From: UBA2160 sp964588665
GTDB taxonomy: Bacteria > Chloroflexota > Dehalococcoidia > Lucifugimonadales > UBA1123
Reading direction: 5' to 3'
Assembly: GCA_964588665.1 (NCBI GenBank)
Contig: CAZPQQ010000089.1
Span: 1-12,122 of the forward strand
DNA length: 12,122 nt
The notes beneath the pieces are model-generated. The model had not been told where the DNA came from. It worked only from the letters and a program-made list of their open reading frames with translations, and searched no databases. This document shows, one piece after another, positions 1-7,298 of the stretch (the first letter of the stretch is position 1; each line of letters opens with the position of its first letter). Made by a program: the position numbers and the translations under genes.

Positions 1-1899
1 ATCAGCTCAAAGTCTCTATTAACAATCTGTCCCATTTGGGCTGACAGCCAACAGTTTCTGGGATTTTCGCGCTGGCTTCCGCTCATTGGCGAAGCCAGAA
101 ACGCGGAACGAGAACTGTCGCGCCACGCCGAAGAACTGGAATCGCAGGTCGAGGCGAGGACCGCCGAGCTGCAAACCGCGAACCAGCAGTTGCGCCAGGG
201 AATTGAAGAGCGACTGAGCGTGGACGCTGTTCTGCGCGACAGTGAAGAGACCGCGCGTCGCCTGGCCGAGGAGAACGCCGCGATGGCGGAGATTGGCCGC
301 ATCGTCGGCTCGTCTCCTGACATACAAAACGTATACGAACGATTTGCCGTCGAGGCCCGCCGGTTGATCCCATTTGACCGAATCCGGACCAACTTAGTCG
401 ACTTCGCCGCGCAAGCCTACGAAGTTTCATATGTCGAAGGTCTCGGCGTGCCTGAGCGAGACCTGGGAGACGTGCTTTCGCTGGAAGGCTCTTTTACCAA
501 TCATGTGGCGGAGAGCCAGGAGGCGATGATCGTTCGCATGGAATCCGAACAGCACATACCGTCGACGTTGCCGGGCCTTCATGCGCCGTTTCGGGCAGGA
601 GTGAGGTGCTCGATAGGGGCACCGGTGATTTCCGGCGACAGAACTGCCGGCGTCCTGATTTTGGACTCCACAGAACCGGATGGCTTCGAGCAACATCACG
701 TGGAACTGGCACAGCGCATAGCTAACCAAATCGCCGGCGCCATCGTCAATTCGCAACTGTTTTCCGCACGCCAGCGCGCCGAGACGGAGATCAGACGACT
801 CGTACGGCAGAACGAGCTGATCTTGAACTCCGCAGGTGAAGGAATCTGCGGTGTGGACCTGCATGGCGCCACGACGTTCGTAAACCCGGCGGCCGCGAGG
901 ATGGTCGGATGGACCGTGGACGAACTCATCGGCAAGTCACAACATGACGTCGTGCACCATTCGAGGTTGGATGGCGCCCCGTACCCGAGTGAGCACTGTC
1001 CGATCCATGCCACGCTCAACGACGGACAAGTGCACCACGTGGCCAACGAGGTCTTTTGGCGAAGAGATCACGAAAGGTTTCCCGTCGAATACGTAAGCAC
1101 TCCGATTCGAGACGAGAACGGTGACTTGGTCGGCGCAGTCATCACTTTTCGAGACATTACGGAGCGCATCGAGATCGATCGGCTGAAGGACGAGTTCGTG
1201 TCCACCTTGTCGCATGAGCTGAGGACGCCGGTTACCTCCATCAAGGGTTTTCTCGACCTCATAATAGAAGACGATTCTCCGGGCTTTACGGAAGAGCAGC
1301 GAACTTTTCTCGAAGCCGCGGCCAGGAATACGCAGAGACTCGAGCGTCTCATAGGCAGCCTTCTCGACATTTCCAGGCTTGAGGCTGGCAGACTGCAGAT
1401 TAACGTGATGAGCTTCGACTTCCGCGTCGTGGTCGAACTCACGCTTGACGACATGAGGGCGGACATCGACGGCAAGTATCTGGATGTGACCGTGACGGGA
1501 GCCGCCGACCCCTCCGTGGTGTGGGCGGACAGGAATCGCACGATCCAAATACTGGCCAATCTAATGAGCAACGCGATCAAATACACACTGCCGAGGAAAA
1601 GCATCAAGATTGAAATCGACGCCGGGGTGACCGAAGACGGGCTGCTACGTGTGGACGTCGTAGACGAAGGGTCTGGCGTCCCTCCGGACGCCGTCAATCG
1701 TGTCTTCGACAAGTTCTACCGCGTAGAAGGCTCAGGCACGGGATCAGCCACCGGAACCGGGATTGGGTTGGCCATCAGCAAGGTATTGGTGGAGTTGCAA
1801 GGCGGCGATATATGGGTGGAGAGCGAGCTCGGCAAGGGGAGCACGTTCAGTTTCACACTGCCCCGACTTCCGGAGTCGGTTCCCGAATCGGAGGTTTAG
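1..1899 (+). CDS. GAF-PAS sensor histidine kinase, 5' end outside window
   Basis: Sensor kinase that would autophosphorylate a histidine and pass the phosphate to a response regulator. The frame is open from base 1 with no stop, so the gene very probably begins upstream; a TTG at 190 has no convincing ribosome site and lies inside a predicted coiled coil. Numbered from base 1 (632 residues), the order is: charged heptad-like coiled coil about 33-85, GAF domain about 105-250, PAS domain about 265-390 (ending in the usual FRDIT motif), HisKA with SHELRTP and phospho-acceptor His405, then HATPase_c with the N box around Asn520/Asn524, the DEGSG box at 555-559 and GTGIG at 585-589. All catalytic boxes look intact. 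No receiver or DNA-binding domain follows, and no transmembrane segment is evident in the visible part. It ends in TAG, and the next gene is 270 bases away, so they are probably not co-transcribed. Its signal and partner are unknown; the receiver protein at 8520-8924 is one candidate. Confidence 0.93.
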   Translation: MSSKSLLTICPIWADSQQFLGFSRWLPLIGEARNAERELSRHAEELESQVEARTAELQTANQQLRQGIEERLSVDAVLRDSEETARRLAEENAAMAEIGRIVGSSPDIQNVYERFAVEARRLIPFDRIRTNLVDFAAQAYEVSYVEGLGVPERDLGDVLSLEGSFTNHVAESQEAMIVRMESEQHIPSTLPGLHAPFRAGVRCSIGAPVISGDRTAGVLILDSTEPDGFEQHHVELAQRIANQIAGAIVNSQLFSARQRAETEIRRLVRQNELILNSAGEGICGVDLHGATTFVNPAAARMVGWTVDELIGKSQHDVVHHSRLDGAPYPSEHCPIHATLNDGQVHHVANEVFWRRDHERFPVEYVSTPIRDENGDLVGAVITFRDITERIEIDRLKDEFVSTLSHELRTPVTSIKGFLDLIIEDDSPGFTEEQRTFLEAAARNTQRLERLIGSLLDISRLEAGRLQINVMSFDFRVVVELTLDDMRADIDGKYLDVTVTGAADPSVVWADRNRTIQILANLMSNAIKYTLPRKSIKIEIDAGVTEDGLLRVDVVDEGSGVPPDAVNRVFDKFYRVEGSGTGSATGTGIGLAISKVLVELQGGDIWVESELGKGSTFSFTLPRLPESVPESEV

Positions 1900-2018
1900 C
1901 CCATCGCCGGCATGTCCGACGAGCTGTCGATCGCCGGGTTGTCGGTTGGGCGTAGCGCGCGATCGGCGCCGACGAAACTAGCTGCCAGCCCGCAACTGGG
2001 AACTGCCTCGAACAATTG

Positions 2019-2047
2019 TTGACTGCATTGAGCCGCGCCTGTACCCT
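2019..2047 (+). promoter_or_regulatory. Candidate sigma-70 promoter upstream of the oxidoreductase
   Basis: TTGACT at 2019-2024 matches the -35 consensus at five of six positions. Exactly 17 bases later TACCCT at 2042-2047 is a weak -10 (three of six). Transcription would start near 2054, giving a leader of about 115 bases that contains the 14-bp palindrome. The -10 is poor, so this is a candidate only. Confidence 0.35.
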
Positions 2048-2106
2048 ACACAAATCACGCGTCAGATCGCGGTCGGGTTAGTCCCACGCATCCACTGGAA
2101 AACTCG

Positions 2107-2120
2107 GCTGATCGATCAGC
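2107..2120. promoter_or_regulatory. Perfect 14-bp palindrome, possible operator
   Basis: GCTGATCGATCAGC reads identically on both strands. It lies in non-coding DNA, about 50 bases upstream of the oxidoreductase start and downstream of the candidate promoter. With no central loop it is better suited to binding a dimeric regulator than to forming an RNA hairpin. The regulator is unknown, and chance occurrence is possible. Confidence 0.35.
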
Positions 2121-2155
2121 GGGATTGTTCGCGATCCAGGCTCTGTCACTTACAC

Positions 2156-2163
2156 TAAGGAGG
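2156..2163 (+). promoter_or_regulatory. Full-length Shine-Dalgarno that fixes a TTG start
   Basis: TAAGGAGG is complementary over eight bases to the canonical 16S rRNA 3' tail. It is six bases before the TTG at 2170 and in no useful position for the upstream in-frame TTG at 2125. This decides the start of the oxidoreductase. Confidence 0.85.
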
Positions 2164-2169
2164 CTTGTC

Positions 2170-3912
2170 TTGACGAAGATATACAGGGTTGACATGGGGA
2201 ATCAGTCGGTGGCAGAAGAGGAAGTCCCAAGTAAGTGGGAGTTGCTGGGAGGCCGCGGATTCACATCCAGGGTGATCATGGATGAGATTACACCCGGATG
2301 CCACCCGCTTGGGCCCAACAACAAGTTGATCATGGCCCCTGGAGTCGTGACTGGCAGTGCCGCAGCCACCTCCGGGCGAGTCTCGGTCGGCGCCAAGTCG
2401 CCGCTCACGGGAGGAACGAAGGAGAGCAACGCGGGCACGCCGGTGTCGCAGATGCTCGGCCGCCTCCGGATAAAGGGCATCATTTTCGAGAACCAGCCCG
2501 AGAACGGCGGTTGGTGGTTGCTCCAAGTCGGCAAGGACAAGGCCGAACTGCTCCCGGCAGACGATCTGGCGGGAAAATCCACCTCCGAGATCAACGAGAC
2601 CCTTTTCGAACGCTACGGCAAAAGGATCGGTATCGTCTGCATCGGGACCACCGGAGAGAACCTGATGTCCATGGCAGGGATCTGCTTCAACGATACAGAA
2701 GGCAGGGCCAGCCGGTTCGCGGCTCGAGGCGGTCTGGGCGCGGTCATGGGGAGCAAAGGCTTGAAGGCGATCGTCATCGACACGACCGGCGCCCCCGGCG
2801 TCGAGGTCAAGGACCGAGAGGTCTTCCGCGCTGGCGAACGAAAGATGCTCTCAGCCCTTCAGACCCACGACGTCACCAAGCCCGGAGGAACGCTGAATGA
2901 GTATGGCACTGAAGCGCTTATCAACGTAATGAATGAGGCGGGCGGACTGCCAACGCGCAACTTCCGATCGGGATCGTTCGAAGAGGCCAACAACATCTCC
3001 GGAGAGATGCTCGCCGAAATAATCCGCGAACGCGGAGGCATGGGCAAATCGACGCACGCGTGCTCTCCCGGTTGCGTCATCGAGTGCTCAAACATCTATC
3101 CCCGGGCCGACGGCAGCGAGTTCGTCTCCGTGATGGAGTACGAATCGGTCTGGGCGCTCGGCGCGAACCTTGGTGTGAGCGACATGGATGAAGTGGCCGA
3201 GATGATACGGCTCTGCAACGAATACGGCCTCGACACGATCGAGGCGGGCGTCACACTCGGCGTTGCCATGGAGGCCGGCATCGCGCAGTTCGGAGACGGC
3301 CCGGCGGCCATCGCCCTACTGCATGAGATCGACGAGGCCAGCCCAACGGGGCGCATCCTCGGAAATGGCGCGACCTTTACCGGCAAGGCGTTCGGTGTAA
3401 CCAGGGTCCCAACGGTTAAAGGTCAGGGCATGCCGGCCTACGAGCCGCGCGTGGTCAAAGGCTTGGGCGTCACGTACGCCACCAGCCCGCAGGGCGCCGA
3501 CCACACGGCGGGCTACACGAACGCGCAGGAGATTCTGGGCGTCGGCGGCAAAGTCGATCCGGTTGAGGTCGAGGGTAAAGCTGACCTGTCGCGGACGATG
3601 CAGGCTGCGACCGCCTTCATCGATGCACATGGCTACTGCCTCTTCACCGCTTTCGCAATGTTGGACATTTCGAGCGGCATGGAGGGAATGGTCGAGACGG
3701 TCAACGGAATACTCGGCACCGACTGGACCGTCGACGACGTCGGCAGGGTCGGAATGGAGATTCTCGAATCTGAGCGCGAATTCAACGCGGCGGCAGGGTT
3801 CACGAAGGCGGACGACCGTCTGCCGGAGTTCATGACGTACGAAGCGCTTCCGCCGCTCGATCAGGTGAACAATATCCCTGACGCCGTGATGGACAGCGTG
3901 TTCGGCGAGTAG
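2170..3912 (+). CDS. Aldehyde ferredoxin oxidoreductase family protein (tungsten/molybdopterin enzyme)
   Basis: Predicted tungsten-bis-pyranopterin and 4Fe-4S enzyme of the AOR family, which characteristically oxidises aldehydes to acids with ferredoxin as electron carrier in the cytoplasm. The TTG start at 2170 is chosen for the perfect ribosome site six bases upstream; it gives 580 residues, slightly shorter than the usual 600 or so. The N-terminal pterin-binding domain spans about 1-210 and contains GGRG at 27-30. The cluster cysteines appear as C298-x3-C302-x3-C306, with a fourth at Cys490 in DAHGYC. The two pterin-contact signatures are N350-x-x-G-L-D355 and D485-x-x-G-Y-C490. The first-to-second cysteine gap is one residue longer than the Cx2Cx3C described for the Pyrococcus enzyme. 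The MoaD-like gene follows after 33 bases and is probably co-transcribed. The family is confident; the substrate cannot be read from the sequence. Confidence 0.93.
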   Translation: MTKIYRVDMGNQSVAEEEVPSKWELLGGRGFTSRVIMDEITPGCHPLGPNNKLIMAPGVVTGSAAATSGRVSVGAKSPLTGGTKESNAGTPVSQMLGRLRIKGIIFENQPENGGWWLLQVGKDKAELLPADDLAGKSTSEINETLFERYGKRIGIVCIGTTGENLMSMAGICFNDTEGRASRFAARGGLGAVMGSKGLKAIVIDTTGAPGVEVKDREVFRAGERKMLSALQTHDVTKPGGTLNEYGTEALINVMNEAGGLPTRNFRSGSFEEANNISGEMLAEIIRERGGMGKSTHACSPGCVIECSNIYPRADGSEFVSVMEYESVWALGANLGVSDMDEVAEMIRLCNEYGLDTIEAGVTLGVAMEAGIAQFGDGPAAIALLHEIDEASPTGRILGNGATFTGKAFGVTRVPTVKGQGMPAYEPRVVKGLGVTYATSPQGADHTAGYTNAQEILGVGGKVDPVEVEGKADLSRTMQAATAFIDAHGYCLFTAFAMLDISSGMEGMVETVNGILGTDWTVDDVGRVGMEILESEREFNAAAGFTKADDRLPEFMTYEALPPLDQVNNIPDAVMDSVFGE

Positions 3913-3945
3913 TTTGGCCGTTCGACGCCAGCGAGGAATTCCTGC

Positions 3946-4188
3946 TTGATTACGATCGAGGTGGCGCTGTTTGCGACCCTGCGGAAATACCGTCCCGACG
4001 ACCCAAAGGGAGGGACTTTCCAAATGGAGGTCGCTAATGGCGCCACGGTGGCGGAGTTGATCGATTTGCTGGGCATACCGCCAGCGCAGACGAAACTGAT
4101 CTTCGTCAACAACGTCGGGCGAAACGAAGACTACGTTATCAAGGCTGACGAGAGGGTGGCGATCTTCCCTCCCGTCGCCGGGGGCTGA
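3946..4188 (+). CDS. MoaD/ThiS family sulfur-carrier protein
   Basis: Small beta-grasp (ubiquitin-like) protein of 80 residues ending in Gly-Gly, the tail that is adenylated and thiocarboxylated in MoaD and ThiS. It matches the family in length, in the opening IEVALFATLRKY strand-helix and in the VAIFPPVAGG end. It starts with TTG; GAGGAA seven bases upstream supports this. It lies 33 bases after the oxidoreductase gene and before a strong hairpin, so the two form a short operon. MoaD supplies sulfur for the pterin dithiolene, and copies next to AOR genes are generally taken as dedicated to the tungsten cofactor. That role is inferred from position. No MoaE, MoeB or other cofactor gene is in the window, so these partners must be elsewhere. 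Confidence 0.9.
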   Translation: MITIEVALFATLRKYRPDDPKGGTFQMEVANGATVAELIDLLGIPPAQTKLIFVNNVGRNEDYVIKADERVAIFPPVAGG

Positions 4189-4195
4189 ACGATTC

Positions 4196-4222
4196 ACGAG
4201 GCCGCCTCATGGGTGGCCTCGT
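4196..4222. terminator. Hairpin terminator between converging genes
   Basis: Bases 4196-4206 pair with 4212-4222 (11 pairs, one a G-T) around a 5-base loop. On the plus strand it is followed by TGTTT, so it could act as an intrinsic terminator for the oxidoreductase-MoaD operon, whose last stop codon ends 7 bases earlier. The opposing hydrolase gene ends at 4294, and the same hairpin could also stop its transcript. Confidence 0.75.
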
Positions 4223-4293
4223 TGTTTGCAGGGGCTCCTCCGTTGACGGCGCCCGATCGATGAACAGACGGTGCTAGACGCGAGAAATGCTGG

Positions 4294-5457
4294 TCACAGC
4301 TTGTCCTGAAACCAATCGAATATGTACGTGGTTCCCAACGTTTGGTTGTCGCCCTGGCAGTGCTGGTGACCGCCCTCCTCGGCGGTAAAGATCTTGAACG
4401 TCTTGTCGCTCGAACCGACGGCGTCGTACAAGGCGCGAGCGTCTTCCATGGGGATCTGAGCGTCGAGCTCACCGTGAGTCAGCAGGAACGGACACTCCAT
4501 CCGCTGAACGACGCCGTCGAGGCGGAAGTCTTCGAGCTTCTTCAGCGAATCGTCCAGCGTGTCGACTCCAAGCGCCCACGATATGTGATGTCCGGGCACA
4601 GACAATGCGGTCTGGAACGCGGCGTCGATGCGGCGCTTCCACGTGGCGTGATAGTCCCATATGGCGCCCCACGCGACACAGGCCTTGAATCGCTTGTCCA
4701 TCGACGCGCAGCGCGGCGCGTAGTATCCGCCCAGGCTCAAGGCGAGCACCCCTACCCTGCCCGGATCGACGTCCGCGCGTCCCTCCAGATAATCGAGCGC
4801 AGCCGAGCCGGCCACTTCGTAGTCGTACCTTAGCGGCAGTCCTCGGAATCGTATGGATTCTCCGGTGCCGGGGCCGTCGACGAGCAGGCAGGCTATCCCT
4901 CGTCGAGCCAGGTCCGCCCCGCGGATGTACAGGATCTCTTTCGTTACGTCGAGTCCGTCGAAGAACACGACGCAGGGTGGCCGTTCGAGATCGGTGTTCT
5001 CGGCCGGCAAGAAGTACGCGGGCATGTCGCCATCCGCGCACGGAACCTCGACGGCCTCGATCTTCGGACGGTCGACGAGCTCCGCGTAGCGATGAAAGCA
5101 CTCCACCGACGACCGGTAAGCGTCCAATGCGTCGCCATCCTTGGGCGTGCGGAATCGCTCGCCCACCTGATAGTAAGTCACGGCCCTGAGATAGGCGCCC
5201 GCCGCGGTCAACGTGTGGCCGGCGGCCTCGGCGTCGCGGGCCAACCCTCGGACGTGCTCGCCCATAGAGCGCCATTCGCGGAACCATGCCTCATCGTCAC
5301 CGTCCGCGGAGGACAGGCGTTGGCCGACGACATCGACTTCGCCGAGTTCCGCTCCGCCGCCTTTGGCCGAGGATATCGCCATCCTCATGGCCGCGGACCA
5401 ACGGTAGTTGCCGGGGAAGTAGTCGAGGCCGGTGGTGTGATCGGCGGTGTTTGTCAC
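4294..5457 (-). CDS. Alpha/beta hydrolase, FrsA / dihydroxypseudooxynicotine-hydrolase-like
   Basis: Predicted serine hydrolase of 387 residues. The GTG start at 5457 is preceded by GGAGG with a six-base spacer, so a longer frame reaching 5700 is not needed and its extra N-terminus looks non-coding. A helical region at about 60-130 precedes the alpha/beta core at about 135-387; this cap plus core layout is typical of the FrsA and 2,6-dihydroxypseudooxynicotine hydrolase group. The triad is visible: Ser241 in the elbow ALSLGG (Ala replaces the first Gly of GxSxG), Asp332 in THGELDAQIP and His364 in EEGGHQH. PCVVFFDGLD at 160-169 and DGPGTGES at 194-201 supply the oxyanion-side loops. No signal peptide is seen, so it should be cytoplasmic. 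It diverges from the MFS gene, with about 200 bases between them. The substrate is unknown; ester or carbon-carbon bond hydrolysis are both known in relatives. Confidence 0.88.
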   Translation of the reverse strand: MTNTADHTTGLDYFPGNYRWSAAMRMAISSAKGGGAELGEVDVVGQRLSSADGDDEAWFREWRSMGEHVRGLARDAEAAGHTLTAAGAYLRAVTYYQVGERFRTPKDGDALDAYRSSVECFHRYAELVDRPKIEAVEVPCADGDMPAYFLPAENTDLERPPCVVFFDGLDVTKEILYIRGADLARRGIACLLVDGPGTGESIRFRGLPLRYDYEVAGSAALDYLEGRADVDPGRVGVLALSLGGYYAPRCASMDKRFKACVAWGAIWDYHATWKRRIDAAFQTALSVPGHHISWALGVDTLDDSLKKLEDFRLDGVVQRMECPFLLTHGELDAQIPMEDARALYDAVGSSDKTFKIFTAEEGGHQHCQGDNQTLGTTYIFDWFQDKL

Positions 5458-5463
5458 GATGCG

Positions 5464-5468
5464 CCTCC
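5464..5468 (-). promoter_or_regulatory. Shine-Dalgarno that fixes the hydrolase GTG start
   Basis: Read on the minus strand this is GGAGG, six bases before the GTG at 5457. It supports the 387-residue hydrolase and argues against the frame that stays open upstream to 5700. Confidence 0.75.
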
Positions 5469-5598
5469 GTGTGGGTTTGGGTCGAGCCGACGTGGCGCCA
5501 TTCGGACGGCGTAGCGACGCCCCAGGCACGACAGAACGACTGTCGATGCGGCGGCATTGTATCATCGCCGCCGCTCCCGATCTGGCGGCGCCGGCGTG

Positions 5599-5621
5599 CG
5601 GTTGAGCCTTAAGGCTAACCG
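5599..5621. promoter_or_regulatory. Near-perfect inverted repeat in divergent promoter region, possible operator
   Basis: The core AGCCTTAAGGCT (5605-5616) is a perfect 12-bp palindrome. It extends outward through CGGTT at 5599-5603 and AACCG at 5617-5621 with a single unpaired G at 5604, giving arms of 11 matching bases. It sits between the divergent hydrolase and MFS genes and overlaps a weak promoter-like pair: TTGAGC at 5602-5607 and TAAATT at 5625-5630, 17 bases apart. A dimeric repressor site is a reasonable guess. The last base is also the first of an in-frame GTG, an unlikely place for the MFS start. Confidence 0.4.
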
Positions 5622-5656
5622 TGTTAAATTGGCGACGCCGAGGGTATTCGCTTGTT

Positions 5657-7172
5657 ATGTGCAATGTTCCCTCGTCGCATTTTGCAGAACGTGGGCGCAA
5701 AGTCGTGCAGGCCAGCGACTGGATTCACGTCCTCGGGTCGGTGCAACGGAAGTGGAGCGTATGGACGGGTTCGAAGTTGTCGGATGATCCCGACCGGAAC
5801 GGCGCAGAACCGACGGGACCCTCCAATCCTGTCGGTCACAACGGCGACGCCCGGTCGATTCCAGGTCGTCCAAGCGCTCCCCCCGTAACCGCAGACCAAC
5901 CGAAGTCGCGCCCCGAAACAGGTGACGTTCAGGCGTCGTCGAATGTCCGGTCAGCGCCCGTGGCAAGCTGGCGCAACACGTTCCGGTCGCTGTCCAACCG
6001 GAATTTCCGATTCATGTGGCTCGGCATGCTTGGCGTCATGGCTGGCATGCAGATGCAGATGCTGGCTCGGAGCTACCTGGTCTACGACATCACTGGCTCG
6101 GCCGCGCTCCTGGGCGTGGTCTCCGCAGCCAACGCGCTCCCGATGCTTGGCCTGTCGATGTTCGGAGGCGCCTTCGCGGACCGGTTTGACCGCAGACGCA
6201 TCATCCAAGCCGGCCAAGCCGTCTTCGCCACACTCGCCCTCGTGATCGGAATCGCGATCTACACCGAAACCGTCTCGTGGGTTCACTTGATGATTGCGGC
6301 TGCCGTTCAAGGGGGTTTCTTTTGCGTTCATGATGCCGGCCCGGCAGGCGATCGTCCCTCATCTCGTGGAGCCCGAAAATCTCACCAACGCGATGGCCCT
6401 GAACTCCGCGGCGATGAGCGCCATGACACTGGCCGCGCCCGCGTTCGCCGGGCTCCTCTACGCCTACGCTGGGCCGGACAACGTCTATTTCGTCATTTCC
6501 GCACTCGGGTACGGCGCGGTCATAATCACGTCGAAAGTTCCCAAAACCGGCGACGGCTCCGCCAATCGGAACAACTCGATGCTGAAAGAGGTCGGCGCAG
6601 GGTTGTCCTACGTACGGCGCAGCCCGTTGATCCTTGCGCTCATGGTGATGGGAGTTGCCGCGGCGGTGCTGGCGATGCCGTTCCGCATGCTGATGCCGCT
6701 ATTCGTCGTCGACGTGTACCGCGTCGGTCCCGAACAGATGGGATTGCTCGTCTCCTCCATGGGAGCCGCTTCGCTCGTCGGCGCCCTATTCGTGGCGTCG
6801 CTCAGCAACTGGCGCAGGGGCATGCTGTTGATCATCGGCAGCTTCCTCTCCGGATTCGCGCTGCTGCTTCTGGCAATCGTTCCGATATATGTGGCCGCGG
6901 TATTCTTCATGATCCCGCTTGGCCTTGGCGACTCCAGCTTCAGGACGTTGAATCAGTCGCTAGTTGTCGAGAACACCGACGACCAGTTCCGAGGTCGGGT
7001 GATGGGCGTGTTCATGATGAACCGAGGGTTGATGCCTCTCGGCGTGCTGCCGACCTCGATCATGGCCGAATTCCTCGGCGCGCGGTTCGCGATAGGGCTT
7101 CTGGCGGTGCTCCTGTTGTTGTTCACAACGACGGTTCTGGTCACCCAGAAACGGGTGCGGGAAATAGCCTGA
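5657..7172 (+). CDS. MFS transporter, interrupted by a one-base frameshift
   Basis: Predicted twelve-helix drug/proton-type exporter of the MFS_3 (EntS-like) kind. The first half is read in the frame of 5657 (from FRSLSNRNFRFMWLG through the motif-A-like GGAFADRFDRRR to MIAAAVQG), and the second in the frame that ends with TGA at 7172 (from VSFAFMMPARQA through several hydrophobic helices to TQKRVREIA). The two halves join naturally at 6311-6315 if one G is removed. Without that correction the upstream frame runs to 7216 as an Arg- and Gly-rich tail that does not look like membrane protein. The start is uncertain: ATG 5657 has GAGGG 12 bases upstream and lies past the inverted repeat. The first 100 or so residues are Pro/Gly-rich and unlike the family, so the true start may be further in, for example GTG 5960. 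Substrate unknown. It is either a recent pseudogene or a sequence error. Confidence 0.82.
6311..6315 (+). other. Frameshift site in MFS gene (G5 run)
   Basis: In CAAGGGGGTTTC the upstream frame reads Q-G-G-F and leaves the MFS family. Deleting one G gives Q-G-V-S-F-A-F-M-M-P-A-R-Q, which joins the downstream frame exactly. A single-base excess in a homopolymer suggests a sequencing or assembly error or a fresh mutation, not programmed shifting. Confidence 0.8.
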
Positions 7173-7217
7173 ACCTCGAAGATCAAGTCCGTCGACAACT
7201 GTTTATCCCATCGTGAC

Positions 7218-7242
7218 ACGCTGGATGCGGCGGTCCAGACGT
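7218..7242 (+). terminator. Weak hairpin after MFS gene
   Basis: CTGGA at 7221-7225 pairs with TCCAG at 7234-7238, and ACG at 7218-7220 pairs with CGT at 7240-7242 across a one-base bulge. The loop is eight bases and no T-run follows, so it is at most a factor-assisted terminator in the 126-base gap. Confidence 0.25.
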
Positions 7243-7298
7243 GGCCGAGTCTAACCGAATCGGCGAATACCGGACGTAAGTGAATCCAGGAGGGCATT

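Noticed and set aside
3316..4197. Open frame of 293 codons on the minus strand, opposite the oxidoreductase and MoaD-like genes
   Set aside because: It is Arg/His-rich with no recognisable domain or ribosome site and lies fully antisense to two confident genes; GC-rich DNA commonly gives such frames.
5458..5700. Upstream extension of the hydrolase frame by 81 codons
   Set aside because: It is Arg- and Ala-rich, would overlap the divergent promoter region and inverted repeat, and the GTG at 5457 has a clear GGAGG.
6311..6315. Programmed ribosomal frameshift
   Set aside because: The required shift is +1 with no slow codon, stop or stimulatory structure recognised, and MFS genes are not known to use it.
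6316..7216. Continuation of the first MFS frame past the G5 run as a genuine C-terminal domain
   Set aside because: It is Arg-rich and non-hydrophobic, while the alternative frame continues the transporter perfectly.
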